From Aptenodytes patagonicus (Eukaryota; Chordata; Aves; Sphenisciformes; Spheniscidae), in the NCBI RefSeq assembly GCF_965638725.1, contig NC_134958.1:22103964-22167963 (forward strand): a stretch of DNA of 64,000 nt, given 5' to 3'. This document shows positions 1 through 11,973 of the stretch, one piece after another. The stretch's first letter is position 1; every line of letters begins with the position of its first letter. The translations under genes were made by a program, and so were the position numbers. The notes below the pieces were generated by a model. That model was not told the DNA's origin, ran no database searches, and worked only from the letters and a program-made list of their open reading frames with translations.

Positions 1-3000
1 GTGGTACCAGCTCAGGGAGGGACAGCACTCGGCAGGAGCTGGAGACACCAGGGCTCACAGGTGGGGATGGACACAGAGCAGGAAGGGAGTCTGTCACAGC
101 TCCGGTGAGATGAACCAGTTTCCAGGCACCTATTAAATTGCAAACAAATAATAGGCCGAACAGGTTTCTTTCAGCATCCACCCAGGGCAGATAGGATCAT
201 TTGGCTTTGAAACCCCCCCCCGCAAGCTTTAGCCATGCAAATGCAGGGGTTCAACAAATGAGGGACTTTATTCCCAGCCAGGCTTCAGGCCAGCACAGCC
301 AAGCCCTGCACGTGAGACCAGGACCCCCACCCACGCAAGCATCATGTCCCCAGCCTCCAAACTCCTCCGCTGCTGTGGACCACCACAGGCTGCGGGACCT
401 TGTGACAACGTTGTCCACGTTGCTCCTGGGGACAGAGGCACAGCAAGCGCATGAACCCCCTGAGCTCATGCAGGCAGCCCCCCCCCATTTTAGGGAGGCA
501 AAGCACGGTCCCAGGGCTCCTGCCTCCCTATCCCCATCCCAAAACCTCCCTGGCAGCTCTCACCAGCCCCAGGAGATGCTCTGGATTTCGCTGGGAGCCA
601 GGAGGCATGTGCTGGGGTCCCCTCAGGCGGCACAGGTCACGCTCCCTGATGGCAGGCAATGAGAAGAGGTCTCCAGGACACCCTACCCGGGAGGGCAGGA
701 GGATACCTATTCCTCCCAAGGCAGGTGAAGGACCTGATCAGGGGTGGCCAGGTCCTCCTAGGAGCTGCCCCACGTGGGAAACTCAGAGCCAGACCTGGCT
801 GGCTGCTGCGTAATGTGACGAGGCTCAGCACCTCCGCTCAGCTCCGAGCCAAGCCCAGCGGCCCAGGATGCTGGGAGCCCTCCCTCCCTGCTACGTGCCT
901 GCCTGATTTCAGCAGGCAATGCCCACAGCCTGCAGAACAGGTTCAGCTGGCAGCAAGCCTGGCAGGATAAGACAGAGCCTAGGGGGAAGAACAGGCTGCA
1001 GGCACATCACCCTGGGAGCACCTCACAGGAGTTGGGGGCAACAAGCCCATGCAGGGACAGGGCTGTCCCCAGGAGTCTGGCATCCCCCCACCACCTTTCC
1101 CACCTGAGATAAAGTTTCCCAGGCCCTGGCAAGCAGAGGAAAGGATGGAGGGATGAGGACCTGGACACCAGAAAGCATCCCCCACGCAGCTGCTGCCTGC
1201 CATGGCTCTCCAGCCCGGCTGCTGATTTAAATTCAAGCCAGATGGAGGTTAGGCTCAATTTCCACACCCAGCAACTCCAAGGCAGACAGACAATGACAGA
1301 GGGACAACCACATCCCAGAGCCCGGGCTCTCCACCCCTCCTGCAAAAACAACACACCCAGAGACGCAGCTCCCCGGCAGCGCAGGACCTACCTCCCCGGG
1401 CTCAGCACCTTCCTGGGGACCGGAGAGATTATCCGTCCTGGCACAAAAAGCTGGGAGAGGGTCTGCCCCGAGCATCACCCCGGCTCTGGCTGGGGGTGAC
1501 CAGCCCTTTGCAGAGCACCGGGGCTGCAGCGTTCAGCAGCAGGGGAAGAAGGAGGGCTGGCAAACCCCAGCTACGATTAAAGGTGACTCCCAGCTCATTA
1601 CCCTGGCACAGGCACTGCTGACCCCCTCCCCCCCCCATAATTGCCCTGGGCTGGGAGCAGGAGGGAGCATTTATAGCCACAGCCAAGAGAACCAGCTGGT
1701 GCTCATTGCCTAGCCTGGAGGAGCCGAGTCAGGGTCATGCTTCAGAAATATTTGAGAAGTGCAGTGATTAAAAGATTTGAGCTGGCAGTCTGAGCTGTCT
1801 CCCTCTGCCCCTGGTTCATTGCCCCCTCGCGCCAGTGCCCTCCCATGTGCATCTGCCTGGTCTTGCTGCCTCCATGCAGACACACTCTCATCCACCTCCC
1901 AGCACAGCAGGGCTGGGTCTGGATGGGACCTCACAGCCATTTCGGGCAGCAAAATCCCACTCGGCTCCATCCCCTGCGCGCGCAGCCCCGGAGCTGCTGC
2001 CAGCCCTGACGAGCAGGCGTGACTCTGCTCCCTGCTCCTTGCTGGCAGACGTGCCTCTCCAACACGCTTGCTAAACACGCCGGCAGCGTAGCGTGCCCGG
2101 CAGGCCTCATCCTGCCCAGCTGCACTGCCAGGAGCTGCACCCCGCGCTCCCCTTTGCCATGGGGAGGAGCTGGGTCAGGCCACTGGGCTGCTTTGGTGTC
2201 TGATCCCGAATTACTGAGCACTTGGGGCTGGTGGGGGTATCCGTGCGGCTGACGAGCCTCTGATCAGCAGCTCCGCTTGTCCCAGCTGCCGGGGCAGGAG
2301 GCACCCAGCACATCCCCAGCCTCCAGCCGCTCGGCTGGTCCCCGCGGGACCCCAACTGCTTCTGCACCCAGGAAGGGGTCCTCCCACCCCAGAGCATCCA
2401 GCCCTAGGCTGGGCTTGGGGGGCACGCTGAGAGGGGGGACGACTTCATGGGGTGGCGAAGGACTGGTTTGGCTGTGGAGGTGGCTCATCCCACCGAGCTG
2501 AGCCCTGCTGGTTTGGGGGATACCTAGGGATGGGTTGGATCCGGGTTGTCCCTACTGCCTGCTGGCCCAGCCCGCATATAAAACCCAGTCTCCCAGAGGT
2601 CAAACCAAGGATGCCGGATTTTCTTGCCACGGCGGGGAGAAGCCCAAAGGGAGGAGGCAAGACAAGATCACCTGGAAGCCTCCTGTCAGAGCAGAGGCAG
2701 CGACGGGCCCTCCCGTGCTGGCTGCGGTGCTCCCCGGGGAGGATGCACCGGCCGCCGCTGCCACCTCCCCACCCGGCCGTCGTGCCGGCGGGGCTTCTGG
2801 CGGTGCCTTGGCCTTGGCTTTCCCACGCGAGAGCAGCCTTGGGAAGTGGGAGGAGGAAGCGGACCTGCCCCTTGTTCCTGGTGTTTCCTCTCGGCCTCGC
2901 GCGCCCTGGGTTTTTTTTTTTTTTTCTTGCCGCGACCCTGAGCAGGAGCAGGGAACAGCCTGTGTCCCAGATCAGGGCAGCAACCGAAACCACTGGGGCA

Positions 3001-5470
3001 CGGGGAGCACTGCCTGCACCCCCAGCCCCCCTCCTCACCGCCACCCTGCACCCCAGGGGTGCCCACACAGCGGCGGGAGCAGTGGGGCAGCCGCCGGGAT
3101 GCCTGGAGCTGGTTCCATCATCCAAACCTCAGAGCTTTCGCAGGATGCCATCGGAGGCGCGGGGGGCAGCAGGAGGATGCTCGAGCCCCCCCGGCCGGCC
3201 AAGGCAGGCCCCGAAATGCCTGCCTGTGGGCAGGGAGGGGCCCAGCCGCCCGCTGCCAGGCGGCGGAGGGAAAAGGCAGGAATGGTAATGGGAAGCAGGT
3301 TTTCCCAGCCGACGGGTTTGCCGTGCGGAGCCAGTCCTGGGAGTGCGATCCAGACATGGGGGTATGCGGGGGTGGGAGGGCCGGTGGAGCAAGGAGACCT
3401 TTGTGGGTGCCAAAGGACTGCAGGGAGCACAGGTCCACACTTGGGGAAACTGAGGCACAGCCTTCAGAGGGGGTGCACGCAGCCCACAGGGACACTGTCC
3501 TGCCCCCGTCCCCATGCCAGGACACCGGAGTGGAGGGTGAGCTCCCAGGGCACTGGGACATCTCCCGGCTCCAGTTGCACACCCTGCAAGCAGAGGCAGC
3601 TCTTCGCAGCGTTCAGCCTCCGTCGAGGGTGTGACCAGCCTGGCTTTGCGGCCCAAATCTGCAAGTGTTTATCAGGGTGGCTCCGAGAAGGATTATCTCC
3701 TTCGCTGGGGCTGCACGCACCCTCCCGACACTGCTATCGCCTCTCCCACCCTCCCAGATACTTGTCCCCTACCCCATGTCCAGACCCTTCAAAATCTGCC
3801 TCCGGCACATCCCAGGGACCGTGCTGCAATGGGGGATCCCAGGCAGGGCATCCCCCCACTGAGCCCGGTCTGGGGGAGCCGGGATGCCACAGCCGGGTGC
3901 CGGCACGGCCCTGGAGGCTGCTCGCGGTGCCGGAGTTTGGCTGCCCGCCCGGGGAACGGCAGTGGCAGGCTCAAACCCAGCGCCCGTTGCGCTGCCGGGG
4001 GAGAGCAGGCGGCAGTGGGGCTGGCGGGGGGGAAGGGACGCGCCGTCCTGCGCAGAATCTGGCCTCAACGTGGGGCCGAGGCAACCGTGGTCAGCCAGTG
4101 CACCGCCAGCGGGGCCGGGGATGAGGCCTTAATCCCTGCGGGGTTAGCACGGGGGTTAGCCACCCTATTCCCGTGGCTGCTGCTGCTGGAGGGGCTGGGG
4201 CGGGGATGGGGCCAGGGTGGGATGGGGCTGGGGTGGGGTGGGAAGGGGGTGGGATGGTGCCAAGGTAGGATGGGGCTGGGGTGGGATGGGGCTGGGTGGG
4301 ATGGGATGGGGCCAGGGTGGGATGGGGCCGGGGTGGGATGGGATGGGGCCAGGGTGGGATGGGGCCGGGGTGGGATGGGGCTGGGTGGGATGGGATGGGG
4401 CCAGGGTGGGATGGGGCCGGGGTGGGATGGGTTTGGGATGAGATGGGGCCAGGGTGGGATGGGGCCGGGGTGGGATGGGATGGGGCCAGGGTGGGATGGG
4501 GCTGGGATGGGGCTGGGGTGGGATGAGGCTGGGGTGGGATGAGGCTGGGTGGGATGGGATGGGGTCAGGGTGGGATGGGGCTGGGGTGGGATGGGTTTGG
4601 GATGGGATGGGGCCGGGGTGGGATGAGACCAAGGTAGGATGCAGCCAGGGTAGGATGGGGCTGGGGTGGGATGGGGTTGGGATGGGATGGGGCTGCTGTG
4701 GGATGGAGCCAGGGTGGGATAGGGCCGGGGTAGGATGGGGCTAGGATAGGATGGGAATGGCGTGGGTCTGTGCCAAGGTAGGATGCAGCCAGGGTAGGAT
4801 GGGGCTGGGGTAGGATGGGGCTAAGATAGGATGGGGCCGGGTGGGATGGGGTTGGGATGGGGCCAGAGTGGGATGGGGCCACGGTGAAGGGGACCACCCC
4901 GGCTGCGGGATGCAGCAGGAAACGCGTCCTGCCTGGACGGAGGCTGCGCGATGCCTCCGGGTGTATTTCGGCGTGCTTGTCCCCGCGGGCTAGGGCCGGG
5001 GAGGGCTCTGGGAGGACGGAGCGCAGCCCGTCGCATTCCCAGCGCCGCTGTTATTTTAACAATACCCCGCTGGCCTGCATGCCGGGGCTAATTTTAACCC
5101 TGGAGCCACGCCAAGCCGGCCCTAACTTTCCTTGCTGTGATTTATCCCAGCCGTTTCCCTTCGAAAACAAGGCCCCCGTGCCAGCCCCGCTGTCTCCCCA
5201 GGCAGCGGCACGCTGCCATGGGTCCTGCCCCACCGGGCAGGGCAAAGCGGGGCAGGATTTGCCCCTCGGCGGGTTATTCGGAGAGCGGGAGGGCGGCCGG
5301 TGCCGGGCCCCCCTGGGCGCTCAGCCCCCCGCCGCCCACAGCATGGGGATTTTCGGAAGCTGGCTGGAAGCCGGGGGATGCTCGAATGCAGAGACTTCCC
5401 CGGGATCCTGGAGCGGCTCCGTTTTCCACAGACATCTCTGGGAAGGAGGTGGGTGTTTTTTTCTACTGAC
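1..5470. other. Intergenic region downstream of SNX33, no gene recognised
   Basis: GC-rich DNA with many open frames on both strands. All look like composition-driven shadows: none shows a known domain, conserved motif or convincing exon borders. In the human order the next gene on this side is CSPG4, arranged tail-to-tail with SNX33; no CSPG4 coding sequence is visible, so this is probably the spacer between the two 3' ends. A TATA-like ATATAAAA at about 2576 has no recognisable gene behind it. The AT-richer stretch at about 1735-1790 could be a conserved non-coding element, but that cannot be judged from one sequence. Confidence 0.6.
4188..4885. repeat. G-rich minisatellite, about 16-bp unit
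   Basis: A tandem array of a unit close to GGTGGGATGGGGCTGG. It is interrupted by repeated 5-base GGGAT insertions and by CCAG/CCGG/CTGG variants of the last four bases. One strand is almost entirely G plus A/T, with runs of three or four G every few bases, so many G-quadruplexes are possible. Order decays toward the right end, where AGGTAGGATG variants appear. The array produces long low-complexity open frames on both strands that are not genes. Confidence 0.93.
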
Positions 5471-5473
5471 ATT

Positions 5474-5503
5474 TTTATTGAAAACGCTGTGGGGCGCTTT
5501 ATT
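5474..5503 (-). terminator. Candidate SNX33 poly(A) signals
   Basis: Read on the minus strand there are two AATAAA hexamers, at 5503-5498 and 5479-5474, about 630-660 bases past the SNX33 stop codon. They are the first canonical hexamers seen downstream and would give a short 3'UTR. No strong GU-rich element follows, so cleavage here is only likely. Confidence 0.5.
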
Positions 5504-6132
5504 TTTTGCCTTTTTTTTTTCTCCCTTTTCCCAGTCAACAGCCATGCTCGAGAAAGAGATTTCCCTTCGCCTCTGTGCATCTATTTAAAAACTGATTGGT
5601 AAAAATGCTGCAGAAACGTTTGCGAAAAATGGAAAATATTGAAAATATCTGGTGACAAAAAAAAAGAAATCATTCTCTTCCAAATAAAGATCTTTCTCTT
5701 CTCTTTTTTCCATCAGAAAAGCTTTTAGTGTGCAAAATGTCGACAGCTTTGATTTCTTCTCCCAGCGGGCTGGGATGCACCCACCTCTCTGCTCCAGGAG
5801 GATGGGTTTTCAGAAAGCTAAAAATCACTGGGCAGAGATACCAGCACCGTTACCTCCACGTCCGTCTCTCTTGTGACCCCCCCCTGCGTCCCCGCCAGAC
5901 CCGCGGCAGGGTGGGAGGTCCCCAGGGAAAGAGGTGGCACGGCCAGCCCGCAGGCGAGCCCTTCCCCGCAGGACCGCAGCCTGCCCGCCCGGGAAGGGGG
6001 AAGAAAGCCCAAAGGTATTTGGTCACTAGCATCATGAGTTCCCGTTCGTTCTCAGCCCATCACAAACAGAGGAGGTCTGCAAGGCCGCGGATAGAGAAGT
6101 GCGTGATTTCGGCAGGGCAGCAAGCGGAGGCG

Positions 6133-6386
6133 TTAGAGGTTGTCGTACATGCGTAACGTCTTCTCCAGCTGCTGGCTGACGCGCTGGTAGAAGACGATCT
6201 GCTGCTTTAAGTAGGACTGCATCATCCTCTTGAAGTCGGCCACGCGCCGCTCGTGGAAGTGGTTCATCTCAGCTTGCAGGGCGAAGCCCACCACGCGGCA
6301 GCGCTTGCGGATCCCGTCTGCCTCCTCCTGGTCCATCCGGCCCTCGTCGCTCATCCGCTGGCTCTCCTTCACCTTCGCGAAGGCGC
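6133..6386 (-). CDS. SNX33: SNX33 coding exon 2 (C-terminal BAR helix)
   Basis: A minus-strand acceptor CCTCGCCAG precedes GCGCCTTCGCG. The exon encodes GAFAKVKESQRMSDEGRM and continues to the stop after MYDNL. It supplies the last BAR helix. The intron (6387-8519) is 2.1 kb and holds a short (CATCCCCGTCCT)-like tandem repeat at about 8353-8402. Confidence 0.96.
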
Positions 6387-9300
6387 CTGGCGAGGCAGGG
6401 GGAAGGGTGAGAGGCTGATGGATCTGTGCGTCCCTCCGTCCCCCTTCCCCTGGCACAGGCATCCCCGGGCAGCACCGTTGGGTCCCATCGTCCTCCATCC
6501 CGGGGCACCAGCCTGGCCCCACGGCCGGAGGTGCAGTGCTGCCCCACGTTAGTAAGGGAGGGATCTGCGCGCTCCCGGGCTGTCATCTCCCTGTGCCCAT
6601 CAATCCCCATCCCTCTCCTCCAGGCAGGGGAAGACCAGGAGCCTTTTCCCTCTGGACTCTGACCTCCCCAAGTCCTTTTCCGCCCCATCCCTGGGCAGTC
6701 AGCCTCATATTTAGAGGGATGTTTGGGGGACTGGGCTGCTGGAGGGGTGTGACTCAAGGCTCGGGGTGCGTAGCTAACGTGGGGCAGCCAAGCGTCCCGG
6801 CCAAGCCTGCCCTGCAAATGTTCGATGTCACCCCATGGATGGGGGTCAGAGCAGCCCTGGGAGATCCGAGACCGGGAGGCGGTGAATCAGGGTGCGGGAG
6901 GGGCATGCGGTGCCGGCTGGAGCTCGGCTGGGAAAGCATCTCCCTCTCCCAGAGGCGGCTGATGCTCTGACACCAGTTTTTCCCCCTCCTTCCACTTATT
7001 TTTACAGCTCGGTTTCGAAAGAATCCTGCCTGGCTCCAGCCCTGCATTCCTCCCCCCTCATTAGCACAGAGGCTGTTTGCCTGAAAACAGGATCTGGCCC
7101 GCAGCTCGCCGGGCTTTTTTCCCTTCTCCCTGACCCTTGCCGGGAGCGCCGGACCCGGGGTTATGGTGCTCCCGCTGCGCCAGCCCTGCTCTCAGCGGAG
7201 AGGAGGAGGAGGAAGAAGCAAAGGTTGGAGGCCAAATCCTGCCTTCCGCTCTGCCCACGCGGCCTCGCTTCCGGACGGGATCCAGCCCCTCTTCACCCGC
7301 CGCTGTAAACAACGCGGGGAGGGAAAGGCAAGGAAGCGGCCAGGGCTGGATCGCATCCTCCCCTTCCCCTTTTGCCTTCCCAGCCTCCCCCAGGGATGCG
7401 GAGCGATGCACGGACACCCCTGGATGCTCAGACACAGACAGCCCTGGCTTCACCCCGGGGAAAACTCCCTGCCCACCAAAATCCGAGGACGCCGGCGCAG
7501 GCGTCCCCTCCCCGCTGCAGGCAGCCGGGCCGGGAGGAGTGCGTGGACTTTGGCCCCGCTCCCACACCTGGCTCCCCGTCTGCGTCACACCCCGCTGCCT
7601 GGGTGCAAAGGGACACCGAGCCCTGCCTGCCCCCTGCCCTCCCCAGAAAGGGCAAGGCAGACACCTCTCGGCCCCTCCCCTCCTTCCTGACCCCCCCCCC
7701 AAATACCCAGGGGACCTGCAAGCACAAGGAGATGAGGGGATGCAGGGAGCCCCGATGCCCTGGGGGTGCTAAACCCACCCGTCCTGGGCTCGGAGGGGCA
7801 GGGACGTACTCTTGAAGAGTTTGACCCTGGTTGTCCCCAGAAGGTCCAGCGTGTCCCCCCTGGCCAGAGGAGTGCAGCGAGACTGGTGGGAAGAAGGGAC
7901 ATGTCCATATCCCACCTGCCCTGCACAGCCCCCCCAGCCCCTTGTGACCGACCCAAGGCCGTGTCCCAGCCGTGTCCCAACCCCGGGGGGGGAGCAAGCT
8001 CGAGCATCCCTGCTGGCCACCCAACCGCTGCCTCAGCCGAGGAGGGAGGATGAGGAGGGACAAGCAGTGGTGGGTGGGGATGCGACGCAGCCCCACGCTC
8101 ACAAGGTGCTGGGCAGGCCATCCTGGAGCCAACAGCAACGGTGTCGGCTCCTGCTCGCGGCACGGGGGGAGCGACGCCTGCGCTGACCCCCCCGGCCAGG
8201 GCTTTGGGCAGCAGTTATGGAGTCCACGGCATCACTTGAGGCAAAACCTGATCCTGGGCCCAACAGCCCCAGCAGCCTCTCCTGGGGTTGGGGTGACTGG
8301 GGAGCCGTGCCAGCAGGGACCATGCTGCCTCCCTGGGAGCCACAGGCAATGGTCCCCATCCTCATCCCCGTCCTCGTCCCCATCCCCGTCCTCATCCCCA
8401 TCACTGCACAGCACAGGATTTCCTCATTGCATCCCCATCCCGCTCCCCGTGCTGCTCCCACCCATGTGGGGCCATCACGCAGGAGAGGTCATCACCAGGG
8501 GAGAAGAAGCCACCCTTACCTTTCTGGAGGTGGATGATGTCTGGGAAGTTGGAGAGGAGCCCTTGGTACAAAGAGAGAGTGTCCAGCATGAGGAACAGGT
8601 CGTTCTTGGGCTGCTCGGCGAACATCTCCCCCACGGTCTCGTATGTCTTGCCCGTGTGGGAGATGGCGTTGTTGAGGGCATCCGAGCTGTAGGGGGGGTC
8701 CATGTGGAAGGAGTGGCTGATGGCTTGGAAAGCATTGCCCAGCTTCTGGAACTCCTTCCGGAAGCCCCCCACGTGCTTGCGCACCAGCTCCGAGGCCACG
8801 TTGGTCAGCTGCAGGACGCTGTCGTCCATCTTCTTGCTGAAAGCCTTGAAGGCGTCCACGCGGTCCTCCACGTCCTGCAGGTCCTGGTGCTCCGTGGGGA
8901 TCTGGATGGTGAGGAGGAAGCTGGCGCCCACCATCTCGTCCTTCTCTGCCCGGCGTTTGCCCAGCTTCCACTGCTTCTCGTCGCGGCAGCAGAGGAAGTG
9001 CTGGAAGCCCTCATACTGGGAGAGGACGGGGTGGCTGGTCATATGGTCCATCCAGAGGATCAGCCGCCGCTTGCGCTTCTCGATGAAGTCCTCCTCGAAG
9101 CGCCCGGTGGCCTGCTTCTCGGGCAGATGGGGCACCGAGATGACCGTGAACTTGTGCAGGAGGCGGTTGTAGAGCCAGTCAAAGTGCTTGTACCGCCGGT
9201 AGACGGGTGAGTTGATGTTGCTGGGGGTCAGCTTGTAGGAGATGTAGCTCTTGATGCCCTTGAACTTGGTTTGCTTGGTCGGGTCCTCCACGGAGCAGAT

Positions 9301-9960
9301 GAAGGGGTGGGGATTCGCCCTCCACTGGGGACCTTTGGAGCCCATCTCGATGCAGTACGCCTCGGCGATCTTGGACATCAGGGGCACGTCGCCCAGGATG
9401 AAGGCTTCCACCCCCGAGCGGACGAAGCAGGAGAAGCGGTTGAGGTTCCTCCCCACCACGCTGCCCCTCTTGGAGGAGCTCATGCTGTCCTGCCTCTCCA
9501 GCGCCGGCTTGGGACGGTAACCGGCGTGCTCATGGTGGCCGTACGCTGCCGGGTACTGCAGGTTGGGCGAAGGGTGCCCGTTGGTGCCCGGCGCGCTCCG
9601 GGGCTCCTCCACCACCGTGCAAGCATCGTCCCAGTCGTCCCAGTCGTCATCGTCGTCGTCCTCAAAACTGCCCTGGTAGGAGATGCTGGGGTTGGCGGGG
9701 GTTGTGTAGAAGGGGGAGTCGTGCCCGGGAGAGCCGGCCGGGCTGCCGGAGTAGTCCGTGTAGTTGGAGCTCGACCGGGAGCGGAGGATTTCGACGTAGG
9801 AGGCAGGGAAGAGGCCGGTCTCCCCGCGGCTGTTTTGGCCCTGTAACCACCCGTCCAGGGAGTTCTCGCTGAAGATGACGAGCTCCTCGTTCTCCTGGAT
9901 GCTGATCTCCTCTTTGTTTTCGCTCTGGAAGTTGTAAAGCGCTCTGGCTTTCAACGCCAT
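6133..9960 (-). CDS. SNX33: SNX33, sorting nexin 33 (SH3-PX-BAR), two coding exons
   Basis: SNX33 belongs to the SNX9/SNX18/SNX33 family. These proteins bind phosphoinositides, bend membrane through a BAR dimer and recruit dynamin and WASP via SH3 in endocytosis and cytokinesis. Coding exons are 9960-8520 and 6386-6133; the join splits a Gly codon (phase 1) and uses a GT donor and AG acceptor. The 564-residue product compares with about 574 in human. Visible parts: SH3 at residues 1-58 (ALYNF near the start, FPASYVEIL at the end), an acidic stretch at 101-112 with two DDW repeats, PX at about 215-330 with the RRYKHF core at 255-260, and BAR from about 350 to the C-terminal MYDNL. The start was chosen because MALKARALYNF is the family N-terminus and its ATG lies in CCGGCCATGG, a strong Kozak context; the frame stays open upstream without another ATG. 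It is transcribed divergently from SNUPN. Confidence 0.97.
8353..8402. repeat. Short tandem repeat in the SNX33 intron
   Basis: About four imperfect copies of a 12-base unit, CATCCCCGTCCT or CATCCTCATCCC. No function is evident. Confidence 0.75.
8520..9960 (-). CDS. SNX33: SNX33 coding exon 1 (SH3, acidic linker, PX, most of BAR)
   Basis: This 1441-base exon encodes residues 1-480 plus one base. It ends in CTCCAGAAAG followed by GTAAGGG on the minus strand. Nearly the whole protein lies in this one exon, as in human SNX33. The exon probably begins in 5'UTR at 10071, where the minus strand reads CCCTTTTCCCACAG, a good acceptor; that would imply a separate non-coding first exon farther upstream. 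Confidence 0.96.
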
Positions 9961-11006
9961 GGCCGGTCCCGGGAGGGGGGGACACGGCGTAACGCAATCC
10001 CCGCCGCCAAAAAAAAAACAACAACCCCCCAGCGATACCGCAAGCTCGCTCGGCACCGGGGCCGCCCCGCACTGTGGGAAAAGGGTTGGCCGGTTTCTCA
10101 GGGAAATAAAAAAAAAGGTGGAGAAGAAATCCTCTACGAGGTGACGCCGAGGTCCGTATGTCCAAGTAACCCCCCCGATCCCGGCGCCCCGGTTAAAAAC
10201 AACATTCCCCAGTCAAGCGAGCGGCATTTCCTTCGCTCCTACGGGATATAAACGCCGGCCGGACCAAGAGCCGGGCTCTGCCATGTCCACGCAGGTTTTA
10301 TCTCGCTGGGACGCCGATCCCGCGGTTTCACTTTCCGTGAGGAAAAGATCCGGCTGCCAGCGAGGAAATAAATCCCAAACGACTTTTCTCGGGGTTCCTC
10401 TGGATAAAACGCCCCGGTTTCCTCCCGCCAGCGGCTGCCAGTTGGTGGGTGCCGGGAAAGCGCCGGGAACCGACCCCAAACCCAGCCCAACCTCCCCGGT
10501 GATCCCGGCCCGGGGATTTTGCAATTCCTTTCCGGGCCGACCTTCCCGGGATTCGGTGGTTTGTTGTTGTTGTTTTGGTTTTTTCCCCCCTGAAATCCGC
10601 AAATCTCACGCAGGACGGAGGGGAAGGGCCCCGCAGGCAGGGCAGCACCGGGGCCGGTACCGGGGGCAGCCCCCGCCGCAACGGCGGGGGCCGGCGGCTC
10701 CCGGTGCCGGTTGCGGGCGGCGGAGGGAGGAGGGAGCCCGGCCCGCCGCGCCGCCGCTACCGGCGCCGGGGAACCGAGCGCAGCCGCGGCCCGGCCGGGA
10801 CGGCGCCTCCCGTCCCTCCGCGGACCCCGCGGGCCGCCCTCACCGCATGGCCGGGCAGGGGACCGGGGGGGGAGCCGCCGCTCGCCGCCGCCGCCCGGGC
10901 CCGGGGCCCCGGGGCCGCTCTCGGTACCGCCGTCCGGTTCCGGTGTCGGCGCCCGCTGCCGCTGCGCGATGTCGGTGCTGCTCGCCTGGTGCCGGCGGTG
11001 CTACCC

Positions 11007-11009
<3 letters not shown>

Positions 11010-11038
<29 letters not shown>
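11010..11038. repeat. (GGC)n trinucleotide repeat, about 9.7 units
   Basis: An uninterrupted GGC run inside the CpG island. It lies within a 30-codon plus-strand frame (10969-11061) that would encode polyalanine. That frame has no recognisable relative and is not called as a gene. Confidence 0.9.
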
Positions 11039-11225
11039 GGCTGGCCGCCAGCCTCCCGTGACGCGCGGCAGCGCCGAGCTCCCCGGTTCGCAGCTGGGGA
11101 GCCGCGGGGAGCGGCGCGGCAGGTCGCACGCTGCCCTCTGCAGGCAGCCGGCCCGGGGGACACGGATCCCGCCCACGGCCGCGGCCGCGGCCCGGCCCGC
11201 CGGGGCACGGCTCCGGGCGCCGGTT

Positions 11226-11770
11226 GCTCCCGCGTCCCTGCCCGGGAACCGTCCCGGCTATCCCTGCCCGGGGTATCCTCTGCGTCCCTGCCCGGGGTGT
11301 CCCCCTACACCCCTCCCCGCCCGCGGTGTCCCCTGCGTCCCCGCCCGCAGTCTCCCCTCCATCCCTGCCTTGGATGTCCCCCCCCACCCCTGCTCGGCAT
11401 GGTCCCCGGCGTCCCTGCCCGCCGTTGGCCCCCCCACCCCTGCCCCGCATGTCCCTTCCAGCCCCGCCCGGGGTGTCCCCTCCATCCCTGTCCACCACGT
11501 CCCCCCCAGCCCCGCCCGGGGTGTCGTGTGTGTGTGTGTGTGTCCCCGGCCCTGTATGTCCCCCCCAGCCCCGCCCGGGGTGTCGTGTGTGTGTGTGTGT
11601 GTGTGTGTCCCCGGCCCTGTATGTCCCCCCCAGCCCCGCCCGGGGTGTCGTGTGTGTGTGTGTGTGTGTGTGTGTCCCCGGCCCTGTATGTCCCCTCCAG
11701 CCCCGCCCGGGGTGTCCCCTCCATCCCTGCCCGCGGTGGTCCCCGCGACCCTGCCCGGGATGTCCCCCAC
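11226..11770. repeat. C-rich minisatellite with embedded GT microsatellites
   Basis: Degenerate roughly 24-base units of the form TGTCCCCTCCATCCCTGCCCG fill the region. Within it, three longer units start at 11521, 11580 and 11645. Each carries GTGTC plus a GT run, then CCCCGGCCCTGTATGTCCCC. The GT runs have 9, 12 and 13 repeats, so the higher-order unit was duplicated and each copy then slipped independently. Confidence 0.88.
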
Positions 11771-11855
11771 GTCCGTGCCCCGAGTGTCCCCGCCCGCTTC
11801 CCGGTCCCCGCCCCACTCCCGGCGGGAGGGGAAACTGAGTCACGGGGGGGGGGGG

Positions 11856-11887
11856 ACACGACACGACACGACACGACACACACACGA
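11856..11887. repeat. (ACACG)n / (AC)n microsatellite
   Basis: About five ACACG pentamers running into a short ACACAC tract, directly after a 14-base G run. It is about 130 bases upstream of the SNUPN start codon. Confidence 0.85.
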
Positions 11888-11922
11888 CTGCCGCCGGCCG
11901 GGAGGGCACGGGAGCCTCCGCG

Positions 11923-11938
11923 CCACCAGGGGGCGCTG
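11923..11938 (+). promoter_or_regulatory. Strong CTCF-type motif upstream of SNUPN
   Basis: The bases CCACCAGGGGGCGCTG match the core CTCF consensus at essentially every informative position. The site is 79 bases upstream of the SNUPN ATG, between two divergent promoters, where an insulator or promoter-anchored loop would be plausible. Binding is inferred from the motif only. Confidence 0.7.
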
Positions 11939-11973
11939 CGGGGCGCCCCGCGGCGCCACCCCCTCCCCGTCGG

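Noticed and set aside
2535-4124. 529-codon plus-strand open frame
   Set aside because: Low-complexity Pro/Gly/Arg composition, no recognisable homologue or domain, and overlapping open frames on both strands, as expected for GC-rich DNA.
4165-4632. 155-codon minus-strand frame with a repetitive HPTLAPSHP-type product
   Set aside because: It is a translation of the minisatellite; the repeat unit explains both its openness and its periodicity.
9961-10056. N-terminal extension of SNX33 upstream of MALK
   Set aside because: The frame is open but has no ATG; the apparent start at 10056 is GTG, and the family begins at MALK.
10969-11061. 30-codon ORF with polyalanine
   Set aside because: Generated by a GGC repeat; no known relative and no flanking evidence of a gene.
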